Assembly: GCA_030620095.1 (NCBI GenBank)
Contig: JAUTXW010003812.1
Location: 62,001 to 126,000 of the forward strand
Length of the DNA stretch: 64,000 nucleotides
Reading direction: 5' to 3'
Origin: Kuschelorhynchus macadamiae
Taxonomy: Eukaryota > Arthropoda > Insecta > Coleoptera > Curculionidae
The notes under the pieces were generated by a model. It did no database searches, was not told the origin of the DNA, and saw nothing but the letters and a program-made list of their open reading frames with translations. Numbering within the stretch: position 1 is the first letter of the stretch; each line of letters starts with the position of its first letter. Position numbers and translations under genes: made by a program. Positions 1 to 11,166 of this stretch are shown piece after piece.

Positions 1-730
1 GTTCACATTTAAATCTATCTAAATTTGGCATTTGTTTGATAAATTTAGACTAGGTATTATATAAATTCAAACCTTCATAAAATAGACCATTTTGATCATA
101 ATTTGTGCGAACCGTAATTAAAAATTATCCCTGTTACGTTATTGTATTGGTGTACATCTCTTACAAACCTACAGTTGTCTAACAAATGTTCAGGAACTAA
201 TTTATTGTTTAGATATAAATTTAGATATGTCTGCGATATATTCAGCTGCGATTAAAATTGAGAATATTTCTTATACTTGCTAAATTAAGTTCGAAAATCA
301 CACTAAAAATTACATTTTCCTTTTCCTTTTTTATTCGATAAAAGAATTCAGATTTTTTTTACGCTATTCTTTAATTAGCAATACTCCTATTTTTGAAATA
401 AAACCGTAACTAATAAAAGATACTTTTACCTACACTTTATATACCTTTTTCAAAAACTCATATATAAAATTTGATTAGTCCGCAAGAAAAATTAACATTT
501 TCTTAGAATTCTACACTATCAGATATCCTACACGTTATGCGTCTTTTAAGTACTTATTATAAAAAGTGCGCAAAAAATTTCATTACAATTTTAGAGCTAC
601 AAAATAGACCAATATATTGCTTAAAATTATTTATTACAAAGGGCATATATTTAAAGTGCTTAACCGTTAAAAAAGCTACTTCTCCACAAGAAAATAATTT
701 GAGATTTTCGAAAAAATCCACAATTTTCAG
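1..730 (+). other. Intron upstream of exon 1
   Basis: AT-rich sequence ending in a polypyrimidine-AG acceptor. I see no repeat, RNA gene or exon in it. The preceding exon lies outside the window. Confidence 0.6.
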
Positions 731-1042
731 GATTCTCCGGAAACAACAAGAGATAGCCGATTCCAGATCAATTGCTTCCCTAAATACCGAAATGACAGAT
801 ACACACTCCGTTACAGAGACCTTAGACGACTCACATAATATCTTCGTTGCTCCAGTGCCGCCGCCTCCTCCACCAATAGTACCAAGGCAAAATTATATCA
901 TGGAGATGGAAAAACCAGTAAAATTGGAACCACCAATTGCCCCAGTACATAAACCTGAAATAACTTCACATGTAGTGGATGATGTCTTCCTAAGAACTGT
1001 AACTGAAAAAAAGACAATAGAAGATATTGAGAGGCATAAAAG
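731..1042 (+). CDS. Host gene, visible exon 1 (internal exon of unidentified protein)
   Basis: Internal coding exon, the most upstream one visible; the 5' part of the gene lies before the window. It starts after a polypyrimidine-AG acceptor at 729-730 and ends before GTAAAT at 1043. Phase in is 2 and phase out is 2, and its last two bases AG join the A of the next exon to give Arg. It encodes about 103 residues rich in Ser, Thr and Glu, with a six-proline run (around 860-880) of the kind bound by SH3 or EVH1 domains, then several Pro-rich turns, and ends in a charged stretch with EDIERHK. No membrane segment is visible. The open frame continues upstream to 537, but that part lacks coding character and is cut off by the acceptor, so I treat it as intron. 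Function is unknown. Confidence 0.8.
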
Positions 1043-1139
1043 GTAAATGTTTTTTGACTGTGTAGTTAGTCATAATATATTTCTGATATACATTTTTTTT
1101 TATTAGCGAAAAGATATATATGATTCTTGTTAATTGCAG

Positions 1140-1451
1140 ATTAATAACAGAGTTCCACAGTCGTCCTAAATTTTCTCCGGTTCCTCCAGCAGAAGACACT
1201 ACCAGATGGGACGTTACAATTAAAAATTATCCTATCCAAGCAGAACCACCAGAGTGGGAAAACTTCTCAGATATCTCTTCTGCTTCAGGACTAACTCTCA
1301 CGCCAAAATCAGAAAGGGCATTTCTTAGCTTACCTCCCCAGCCACAAATCAGTGATAATAAGTTACCACTTAATGCTCCTGAATTAGTCAGTAGTATTAG
1401 TCCACATTCAAACAGACAGATGGTTACAAGTGACCTGAAAAATCTGCAAAG
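1140..1451 (+). CDS. Host gene, exon 2
   Basis: Coding exon of 312 nt, the same length as exon 1. The acceptor is TTGCAG at 1134-1139 and the donor is GTAAGT at 1452. Phase is 2 in and 2 out. It encodes about 103 residues, opening with LITEFHSRPKF and containing the first of three related tryptophan motifs (RWDVTIK, about 1204-1224), followed by PEWENFSDISS and a Pro/Ser-rich tail. The composition suggests a cytoplasmic, largely disordered region with short linear motifs. This is inference; I do not recognise the family. Confidence 0.82.
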
Positions 1452-3892
1452 GTAAGTTATATAGGGTAGATTAAAGAATGAAGTTATTTTTATGATACCG
1501 GGCGCATAGCTAATAGCTCATTAGTCATTTTGTTTTCAGATGCAATTTTGGGCGCTATTCACAACTATTAGCAAAGATATGGAGCTTTGCTGTTTGTATA
1601 TTCTTTATAAATTCAGTCTTTCAACTGACTAATATAGAGAACACATTGGGTTATTTAAAACTCGTTTAAATAATGGTCTAAGCGCGATCACAAATTCATA
1701 GTTCCTTTTATTTTACTAACCTAAAAATATAAATTATTAAATTTTCACTTTTTAATTAGACTATAAAACTCATTTCATTGTATCCTTAATACATTTACGT
1801 TATTTAAATTGAATAAAAATTCTGTTCGTTAACCCAATTCCATATAATCAAACTGTTTAATCTAAACCAAACTTAAGGGATGAAGTATGCCATTTCTATG
1901 GCATGGCGAAATCATCCAGGTTAAAGTTATTACCGGCCCAGTCATTTAATCTGAAAGCAAGAGTTACAGAAAACAATCCTACATCTTAATAATTCAAATC
2001 AATGGCCCCAGAAAGAACATATCAGTATAAATCTTATCCTAAGTTTATCATTCATATGATGCTTTTAGCGTTTTAATATCTCTCTCCTTGGGAAAGGGCT
2101 GATAGTTTAGACTTTCCTCGATTTTCTTGATATTCTGTTTTCAGCCCTTTTCTATGTACATACAAGAAAACCGTTTCAGCAAATAACTGAATTTATAGTT
2201 AGCAGAAAGCAGATGTCTGTCACTGATATTATTAGCTCCTTAGAGAAATACTCACGCTCGTCTTCACCAATACACTTTCTCCTAAAAAAAGTTCTTAGCA
2301 AAACAGACGGAACTCCAGTTCACGGTTTGCATTTTTATACGCTTTTCCATACCTGTAAAAAGGAAAGTAAGGAAAGCTTGACAAAATAAAGGATATTGCT
2401 TAATATTATAGTAGAAGAGACATTTGGAATTTAACAATCCATTAGGATCCTACCAGCGGGCAAAGAAAATGCAACAGTAGTCATAAACGTTTCAGTATTT
2501 GGGGATAAAATTGTAGGAAGCGAAATTATCAACTACTTCTCAAAGATTCAAAACCAGACATTAAAAGAAAAAATCAAACATTGAAACACTTATATCACCG
2601 GCAAAAGCATCCACAGGATAATGTTTACCTCAGGTCCACAAAGTTACGACCAATCCCAAACTTTTTACAAAATTTAAATATTTTAAATTGTGCAGTGTTA
2701 CCGCTGCGAATTTGAACCTGTGGCAATATCCGTTTTCTAAATGAAGAAGTTTTGAAGCTCTGTAACTCCTAAACGACTTAACAAAACGGGTTGCACTTTT
2801 CTATCATAGTGTTTAGTTATCTTTCTGGGAGGTGTCAAAATATGTCATTTGCTGTCAACTTTCAAGCGCCATTTTTTTAAAAACAGTTGATTTAGGTATA
2901 GGAAACATGAAAAGAGGTTTAAAATCAGGAAAAACTTTATAAAACATTTGTTGACTAAAACACATGTAAAATTTAAAATACATAAAAAATAAACAACTAA
3001 ATCGGATTTCCCTGTACATCCTAGGAATACCGATTCCGAATCCAATGGCCGTGAGATAAAAAGCCTTACGGGAAACAACAATATCATTTAAACAAAAGAA
3101 AAATTAATAAAAGATAACGAAAATAGCTAAAAGGTATTTGGTACGCCTAGTATTTATATTTAAAATATATATTGAACCTCTTATTCTCTCGACGAATATT
3201 TTTGATTTAATGCAGGACGACTCTATGGACATGTAAGTTCGTACTTTTAGACTTAGCTTTTAGTTTACACATCATAACAGAAATATACACATGTACCACT
3301 AACGCAAACGTTAGATATAATTTGAATTAAAGACAATGCAATTCCGGCAAGTAAATTTTATTGTATACAACTTTCAGACAAATTGATTTTATTTTAAAAC
3401 TGCAGCAAAAATGGCTAATTAAGTATTCTGATTGGTCTTAAAATCATAATTTCTTAACTGACCAAAACATAAACTACTATTCGATGATATGACACTCGTT
3501 TTATTAATTTTTCTTATATTTACCTAATTTACAGACAGAATTTTTGTTTTGACTAAAATATTAATCTAAGTTTATTTAAAAACTACTTTACCATTAAAAA
3601 TTTGCAATTTAAATACAATCAAACAAGAATGTTACAACATGCGACAGAAGTTTGCCAGCGGATAAGTGAGAAATAAATTTACCAATTTTAGGTTAACATT
3701 GATATTTTTTAAACACATCGGAAATATTTACTGGGACCTAAATTATTTGAATTTGTTGCCTGATTTTATATGTTTTCAGGGCATTACTATATTAGTAACT
3801 AAGGGGCAAAAGTTAAATATTTGGAGCATACTTAGGTATACTACAGTATAATTTTATCATAAAAAAATTAAAATAAAATGGTTTATTTCCAG
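1452..3892 (+). other. Intron 2 of the host gene
   Basis: About 2.4 kb with no recognisable element. A 12-bp inverted repeat (GAAAGGGCTGA and its complement) lies at about 2092-2153. At 3216-3232 a 17-nt segment has both a plausible acceptor and a GTAAGT donor; see findings. Confidence 0.5.
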
Positions 3893-4026
3893 AAATACCT
3901 TACAGACAGCTGATGAGTCAGAAGAAAATTTCTTATCTACTTTTAACATACCATTTGAAAATCCTGAAGTACCTAACTGGAATGTCCTTATTAGAGTTTT
4001 ACAACCTACAGAGCATGAAGAGGAGG
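3893..4026 (+). CDS. Host gene, exon 3
   Basis: A 134-nt exon. The acceptor is TTTCCAG ending at 3892 and the donor is GTATGT at 4027. It enters in phase 2 (AG + A gives Arg) and leaves in phase 1. It encodes an acidic segment and the second tryptophan motif, NWNVLIRVL (about 3975-4001), similar to the motifs in exons 2 and 4. Direct splicing from exon 2 keeps the frame; including a possible 17-nt microexon at 3216-3232 before it would create a stop. Confidence 0.8.
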
Positions 4027-4917
4027 GTATGTATAAAATGTTAAAAAAATAAGTATTATTATCTATTTGAAACATAAGCATCAATAATATTGAGTTGACA
4101 AAATGTATTTCTTCGATTTCCGACATTTGCATAACCACAAAAAAAAATTTCTACCGCCGCCTTTTCTACCAAACTTTTGTAAAATACCAGTTAGTTTTTA
4201 TAACAATAATCAACAATATATGAACGCTTTACTAAGATTTTATTAGTTTGCATTAAATCTAAATAAACAAATCGAATTAATCTTTCCTTTAATTAGGATT
4301 AGTGAAGTGTGATCCAATTTAATTCTGCACATAGTCATTTATTAACACTATATTGCATTTTTAAACATATTTGCCAATTTGTTCCCTCACACTGGATTCA
4401 TACTAAACAGTTTCCACATATGCCACACTTGATTTTTGGGCATAATTTAAAATAAATTAAACAAGTAGTTTTTACACTAATTTTAGACTGCCTTTTTTCT
4501 GTCATGCTGAATTCGAATTTATCTCTATCACAATTTTACCACTTTATCGCTATATCACTTAATGCTTGCACAAAGTTTGAAATCAATCTAATAAGTATTT
4601 TTTTCAGGCTGATTTTTTAAATATTTTATTATGTCGCCATTTTGTTTTGCCATTTTCGATTTTATACCAAAATGTTACCAGGTCATTTCTACGTACCACT
4701 TAATTTTGTGCCAAATTTGAGGTAATTTGAAGAGTTTTCTAATAACATTTCACTAGGCCGATTTTTTCTGCCATATTGGCTTTTTTACCAAAATGTTATC
4801 AGGTTCTATGGGGATAGACCCTCAATCTTTGTACAAAATTTTAAAACAATTGGCTCAGAGTGATAAAAAGCTGTGTGTGTGAGCAAGATTTGACTACATA
4901 ATTTAAATATTATTTAG
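4027..4917 (+). other. Intron 3 with a degenerate copy of the CCGCCATTTTG repeat family
   Basis: From about 4270 to 4860 the intron carries phrases shared with the arrays at 31.5 and 40.2 kb: a leading TCTTTCCTTTAATTAGGA segment, then repeated 'GCCATTTTGTT ... ACCAAAATGTTACCAG' units. It is an interspersed repeat of unknown class. Confidence 0.5.
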
Positions 4918-5132
4918 GGCCTGTAATAGAAAGTGCAGAAACCTTCAATTCTCAGTTGACATTAAGCGACAAAATGAAATGGAGACAAATCATAACGACA
5001 GAATCTACACTAAGAACTCTTCTTACCGAGGCAGTGGTAAAGGAGGACTTTGAAAAAATTCGGAAAGATCAACGATATGAAAAAATATTTGAACCACCTA
5101 AATGGGATGTTATTATCAGAATACTGACACCA
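4918..5132 (+). CDS. Host gene, exon 4
   Basis: A 215-nt exon. The acceptor is TATTTAG ending at 4917 and the donor is GTAAGT at 5133. The first two bases GG complete a Gly codon with the last G of exon 3; the exon ends in phase 0 after TP. It encodes a charged, probably helical region (KMKWRQIITTESTLRTLL and following) and ends with the third tryptophan motif, PPKWDVIIRIL (about 5094-5126). The next exon that fits is about 21 kb downstream. Confidence 0.82.
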
Positions 5133-6227
5133 GTAAGTAAAATATGCAGATATCAAATTATGTATGTAGTTTAAAAATTTACTGTTAAATAGAAAACAAC
5201 CAATCAACATTATAAATATATAAATAGAAATTAGTCTATACATAATTCTTATTTTTTTCTTTATCTAGTAGTAGAATTAATTCTGACATTTCAGAGACAT
5301 TTACTGTAACGAGACATTCAATAATTCCAGTTATTTAAAAGTCTAAAGCCATTACCAACCTAGGAATTCATGGTAAATGTTATATTTTTTTAAGATGTAA
5401 ACGGAAAATGTAATAATTTTCTGTAGCACTGACCTGGAGTCATTAGATTTTAGAGTGCTTGTTGAAAATAAAACAGCTATTTGGGGACTTTTTTACACGT
5501 ACACACAAGATAAATTCGTATGTTAAGAAATTGGTTCTTTCATATATAATCACTACATTTTAAAAACGCATCATACCTTTTACAAGTATTATACTTGTGT
5601 GGATATCTTACTTGGATCTCGAAAATTCAATATAAGTTGTTCATTCTGAAGCTTTGACAATATCCGATCATATTTTAACAATTTTCGAACTAAATAAACA
5701 AATAAACAATCTTATTCATATTATTATAGAAAATAAATATTATATATCATATAAATATTAAAATATCTAATGCATAAAAATATCTGCTCTGTCTGTTACA
5801 TAGGAGGCCCTATTCAAAAATGTCAAAAATTTCTAAAAAACTTTCACGTACTAAGAAGGTAAGAAGCCTAATATAACCAAATAGATAACCGAGGGTTTTG
5901 CTTTCTGGACTTAACCTAAAAAAAATATAGATTACAAGAACATTTACCTGTCACATAAACAAGACGATGCCACAGTAAATAAAAAATACATATTTCGTTG
6001 ATGTACCTAACAGATGCTCTTATTTTCGGACACATGCTTGTGCCGTGTTTCCCATTATGGTCGAAATAAATAAATAAGCGCAAAAATCCTTTTCCCTCAT
6101 TTTTCATAAAAATTACCCTGTTGTTCCATGCTTTCCTTCCTGGTTAAAATATCTAGGTAAAAGATGCGACTTTAAGTAAAAAGAGATAATAAAAGAAAAG
6201 TTGTTCTGTTCCAGCAATTTTTATAAT

Positions 6228-6320
6228 TAAGAAACCATGGTCCTTGGGATAAGATCATGTCAAAACTCAAAATGAAATCACTTTTCGACGTTGCACGAGT
6301 CATCTTCAGGAATCTACTTC
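6228..6320 (-). mobile_element. Penelope-like terminal repeat fragment
   Basis: Contains CTGAAGA, a short GAC/GTC stem and GAAA on the minus strand, and the phrase 'CCATGGTCCTTGGGAT', which recurs in altered form at 37808-37829. Its position next to the GIY-YIG domain suggests the 3' terminal repeat of the same element. Confidence 0.55.
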
Positions 6321-6420
6321 ACGAGATCGGAATACTGAATGAGCCCGATCGGCTATTTATAACGATCGGTTTCTACGTATCATCAAAGCCCGTCTTCGCT
6401 ATTAAAATTGTTAGGTTGAT

Positions 6421-6591
6421 TTAATTTTCATTGATGACATGTCCAGTGGAATGTTTGTGTTCAGATACAGCGGATTGTACAATTTGTTTCTTTGTAATAC
6501 ATCGTTCATGTTTCCTAATTCTTGTAGATATGGATCATCCAGTTTTTCCAATATAGAAATCATCACATGAACAAGGAATTGCATATATTCC
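6421..6591 (-). pseudogene. Penelope-like element remnant: GIY-YIG endonuclease domain
   Basis: Read on the minus strand, a 57-codon frame begins GIYAIPCSCDDFYIGKTG. This is the GIY-YIG nuclease signature (GIY, then YIG about ten residues later), followed by a conserved Arg and His (RIRKHERC) and an H-x-H-S-T-G-H segment typical of the nuclease domain at the C-terminus of Penelope-like retroelements. In the element it would nick target DNA for reverse transcription. One in-frame TGA sits where an Arg is expected just after GKTG, so this copy is dead. The RT part is absent or unrecognisable. About 110 bp downstream on the same strand is a hammerhead-like site (6282-6309), in keeping with a Penelope terminal repeat. 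Confidence 0.8.
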
Positions 6592-6865
6592 TTCTGTCTG
6601 GAGAGGAAAATTGTCCTTTGGCGATCGCAAATGTTATCCATTTCTCTTTTGTGTGTTGAACATTGTACGTATGTTGGACTGGCGAAGTAGCCTATCGGTA
6701 ACTCCTTGTTAGTTACATTTTGTGGAATTGACCGTCCAATATCCTTAGTTTATTATCCATTCCCTCTTAAAGTTTGATTCAGTTTCTTTGTTTCCGTTTG
6801 TAAAGAATTTTAATCAAAAATCGCGAGGGCTCTGTAAACCAACAACTGATTGCTTTTGTGCTGGA

Positions 6866-6867
<2 letters not shown>

Positions 6868-6900
<33 letters not shown>
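6868..6900. repeat. (TA)n microsatellite
   Basis: About 16 uninterrupted TA units, followed at once by CAGAGTGTTCTAAGGAACC, a phrase of the CAGGGTGTCCC kind also seen at 10998 and 25190. Confidence 0.95.
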
Positions 6901-6904
<4 letters not shown>

Positions 6905-8583
6905 GTGTTCTAAGGAACCACCCTCTTTCCTTTGTGCAATGTGTATAAAGGGAATCGTGCCTTCTGATTCAATTTGCAATTTAAATACTCTAAGTACATT
7001 TGAAGCAAACCCTGTATAACGTAAAAAATAAAATCGGTCAACATCTATGTGTACTGTTTAAATATGATAGTTTGATTCCAGGTGGTTTAGTCAAATTATT
7101 AATTGAGCCTAGAAAAGCTTCCTCCAATAGAAAATTAACTTACCGACATGTGCACTGCCAAAAACATTTTTCGTTCGTCTTCGTTTTTCCAATCAACTTT
7201 CAATTTAATGTTTAATATTTAAGACAAAGTTTATATTTTTGATAATGCTCTATATATCCATAAAAAATAAAAGTATCGAAAATCATTATAAAAAAAATTA
7301 AAAAAATTATCATGGATTCCCGGAATTCTTGAATTTTTTTAAAAATGTAAGGTTTTTTTTTTGTCCACTCTGTACAGAATATTCACCCAAACATCTTAAA
7401 GTTGTATATTACTCGGTTTATTATTGAAAAATTTTCAAAAATCCTAACTCTGTAACTCATTCGCTTCTCGAAATATATGAAATATACCCACCAAATTTTC
7501 GTATTTGTTTCGAGTGTCCATGTAGTTCAAGGAACGCATTCTAATTAATATATATAGTTATACAGTTATTTCATTAAGGCAATAATAATATTTGACTATA
7601 ATATCGAATTTAAAACAAGTGTTTAAATATGTTTTTTTTGTTTTAAATATAATTCTCTCCTTGGAGTTTCATGGAGTAAACATGTTTTAAAGAAAATCTA
7701 TTTTAAACACGTTTTTCTTAAAACTAAAAAAATCTGTATTTTTTTTTAACCCTGGTTAGAACAGTATCTTTTCTGCTACCAAAGACCGATTATACTTCGA
7801 ATAGGCGGTCAGATACAAATAAATTGTCCACATGAATTTTTCGTGTAGCAGTTTATTTAGAACGCACACAACAATATGTGGTTCGATGTTGTCAGTCTAC
7901 TTGTTTAGAAATAGAAACAAAATCATCTAAAATGAATTTAACCAGCCGCTCGGATACCGAGAACTAACCAGTCTGGATGTTGTGCTATGCGGAAATCTCT
8001 CGATTATCTGTCTGTGCTGCTAGGCAAATCGGGAGAAAGTAATGGCGACCACAGCAAGGGTCCTAGGTAATGCAATGCGAATTTCCGCTTCTGACAGCCG
8101 GCGCGGCGCCGTGAACATCTTCAAAAATTTGGCCTACACTAAATTTTTTTCGATCTACACTCTTTTTTCATCACAGATTGACTGTTATTAAATTCAAGTT
8201 AATAGAGGGACCACAGTAAAGCACTTTATGTACAGTATTATACGACAATGCCTGTCGTCTTAGTAACCCTTACTTTATATTTTTAAAATCCAATTTAGAC
8301 CTATCGGTTTTTAAGTCTAGATAAACAGAAAAATTGAAAGGTGCAAAAGAGGTAAGAAGAGCTCATGGCAGGACTCCAACAAATGGGCTATAATTAATTG
8401 ATTAACAGACGTATTAGTGCAATCGAGATCACATTTTGTTTACAATAACTCGAAAAATGATTTGGGACCAGAAAATCTAAAATCACCAAAAAATAGGCTT
8501 TTTCTGCAAAAAAAAACGAAAAAAAAGCACTGTCAAAACATTTTACTTATTGAAACAGTCTCTATTCGGACGCGAGAAAGAAA

Positions 8584-8623
8584 GCTTCGAAAATGCCAAA
8601 TGTGATTTTGGCGAAACGTCAGC
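8584..8623 (+). ncRNA. Decayed hammerhead-like site
   Basis: Hand fold: helix I GCT/AGC (8584-8586 with 8621-8623), a degenerate core (8587-8593), one extra T, helix II GCCAAA/TTTGGC (8595-8600 with 8607-8612), GAAAC at 8613 and a GTC triplet at 8618-8620. The core differs from CUGAAGA at three positions, so it should be inactive. Confidence 0.4.
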
Positions 8624-9232
8624 AAAACTGTTCTTTTCAGAACGACAGTAGTGAACGGATGTACACCCGGAATGAAAACACATATATATTTCATTTATTG
8701 TTCAACCGTACAATATTACACAAATAATTTATTATAATCTAGTTTTTATGCTAGACGGTTAGACGAAGGGCCATAAAATAACTGCATCCACCCAGACAAG
8801 TTCGGGTACTGATAAAGCCCTTTAAAAACTTATGCATAGAAAATCAAATAGGTATATGACGTGTTTTCAATTAAGTTACTAAATTTACTGAATTAGATTA
8901 CGAAATATATGTAGTTTTAAAGACATAAAAGAAAGAAAAGAAAAGGAATATAGAAAAGATACAAAAGGAGAAGAATTAAGAAAGAAGAGGAAGTGAAGAG
9001 AGGGGGGGGTGGAAATGATAGGTTATATTTGAGAAATTTGGAACAAAAGGGCTTTCAAAGAACATCGGTAGTTTTTTTTTAAACACAAGAATAATAGGTA
9101 ATAGCCAAGAAAATTTACTGATTCATGAATAATTTTTTCTTTAGAATATGTTTAAAAGAAAGGCAGGACAGATCTGTATTCAGAAAATGCATCGAGTTTA
9201 TGGTAGTGCACAAATTATAAGAAATCGACCTT

Positions 9233-10190
9233 TTAAATAGCTCCTTGCGATGTTGCGGAAATAACAATATAATTGTTCCTTAAATTTCCATCGTGAACGT
9301 CACTACGATACTGAGGTTTTTTATATTTCATTGTTTTATATGATAACATAGCAATATGCAGTTTTCGCCTAGTATGCATACTCAACCAACCTGCATCTTT
9401 TAACTTATTTGAAATATGGTTTCTTCCAGATATTCCGTAAATAAAGCAAAGACAGCTATTTTGCACTTTTTGGATACGCCTAACTTCAATATTGTCAAGG
9501 CAAGGCCCGTAAACGCAGTCACAATGATTGAAGACTGATAATAGGCTACCTTCATCTTATTAGTTACATGCTGCTTAAAACGCAAGTTGCAGTGAAGCTC
9601 CCAGACTTTTGCAGGTGTCAACAAAAGGAATAAAAGCAATGTCCATTTGAATATCTAGGCTGTCTTTGGCCAAATTGCAATGTCTTCGGTTGCCGAATAG
9701 AATTACGGTAGATTTACTAGAGTTCATTTTTAGCATGTGATCGGTTGCGGTTTTAAATAAGGCGTTAAGTTCACTATTTATTCGCCACATTACTATGAAC
9801 TGAATCGAAAGATAAGTAAATTTGGGTGTCATCAGCATAAAGATGATAACGGCAGTGTTTGATATTTTTGTGAAATTGTGAAGTATATAAAGTATAGAAC
9901 AAAGGACCAAGTATACTTCCCTGTGAAACACCAGATGTTTCCACTTGCCTTTCAGAAAATTTGTCATTCAAAACCACTTGTTGTGGCCTTCCGCATAAAT
10001 ACGACGAGACAAATTTTCGAGCACCATGTCCAAAGCCGAGATGGTTAATAAGAGAAACAAGTACTTTATGGTTGATCATATCGAAAGCTTTGGTGAAGTC
10101 TAAAAGTACCAGAGCGCTTATTTTGTTGTTATCATGTCCACGTAGAATGTCATCCGTTATGTCAGCAAGAGCGGTGGCACAGCTATGCAT
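9233..10190 (-). pseudogene. Non-LTR retrotransposon reverse transcriptase remnant
   Basis: On the minus strand the RT palm is readable: LLDFTKAFDMINHKVL, then GVSQGSILGPLFYTLY and the catalytic YADDTQIYLSF (about 9815-9850). The thumb and C-terminal part continue in other frames down to 9233 (LKMNSSKSTVILFG; later QNSCLCFIYGI and KLHIAMLSYK). At least two frameshifts and no endonuclease domain: a 5'-truncated, dead copy. The wording of the motifs fits the CR1/L2/Jockey group; I cannot place the clade exactly. Confidence 0.8.
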
Positions 10191-10634
10191 GATTGAAAAT
10201 ATAACTTATAACTTAAAACAATGATTTTATCATGCTTTATAACACAAATATGTCTTGAATTATTTTTTAAAGGGTTTGCCGTAAGTTATTATATAGGCAT
10301 ATGTAGCATGAGCTGATAAATAATCAGAGAGCATCAGACAAGTGTCAGGCAAACATGATTTTTTTTCTATCATATATGGTAAAACAAAATGCCGGCCTAA
10401 TTAAATATTTAAAAAATTCTATTTCCTATTAAAAATCTTTTTATGGAGGAAAATAATATATAATTGATATTTGACAGATTATATATATAAACCTACAAAA
10501 AATAAAAAATAATATAAGTATTAAAATAAATATAATTTGACACGAAAAACAAAATTTAAAAGTAGTATACTGCAGTATCATAGCAGTGGTTTTATTTAAG
10601 TTGGTATCGTAAGTGAATGAATGTTTGCTTGTAC

Positions 10635-10635
<1 letters not shown>

Positions 10636-10700
<65 letters not shown>
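10636..10700. repeat. (TA)n microsatellite
   Basis: About 32 TA/AT units, nearly uninterrupted. Confidence 0.95.
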
Positions 10701-10706
<6 letters not shown>

Positions 10707-11057
10707 GGACGAAAAAAAGTTGTGGTGAAGAAAAATATATATTTGTTTAAATCTGAATTATTGCTAAAAATAAAACGGATGTATTGTCATAAATTCTTAT
10801 TTCCGTATCGTCAATGTAACTATTTAAGAGAACGATGACTTCCGGCTTGACAAATACAGTATAAAAATGTGGCAAAAAAAGTAGAAAATGTATAGAAAAT
10901 GGATACGAAGAAAAATAAATTTTAAAGAATCAGTATATTGGCCATTACCTGGAACGGTAAAGTAATGGGTAACGAATTCTACCACACACAGTTTATACAC
11001 GGTGTCCCATGTAAGAATGCACTCTACAGGGATTCCGTAAACCAGAAAAAAAAAGAA

Positions 11058-11093
11058 ATATATATATATATATATATATATAGGTCGGAATCC

Positions 11094-11155
<62 letters not shown>

Positions 11156-11166
11156 GGATTCCGACC
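11058..11166. repeat. Palindrome with (TA)n at its centre and edge
   Basis: Perfect 16-bp arms GGTCGGAATCCATATG (11083-11098) and the complement (11151-11166) enclose a (TA)n tract of about 52 bp. Another (TA)n tract (11058-11082) abuts the left arm. Confidence 0.9.

Noticed and set aside
537..730. In-frame upstream extension of exon 1 starting with Met at 537
   Set aside because: A strong acceptor at 729-730 separates it, and its composition is intron-like.
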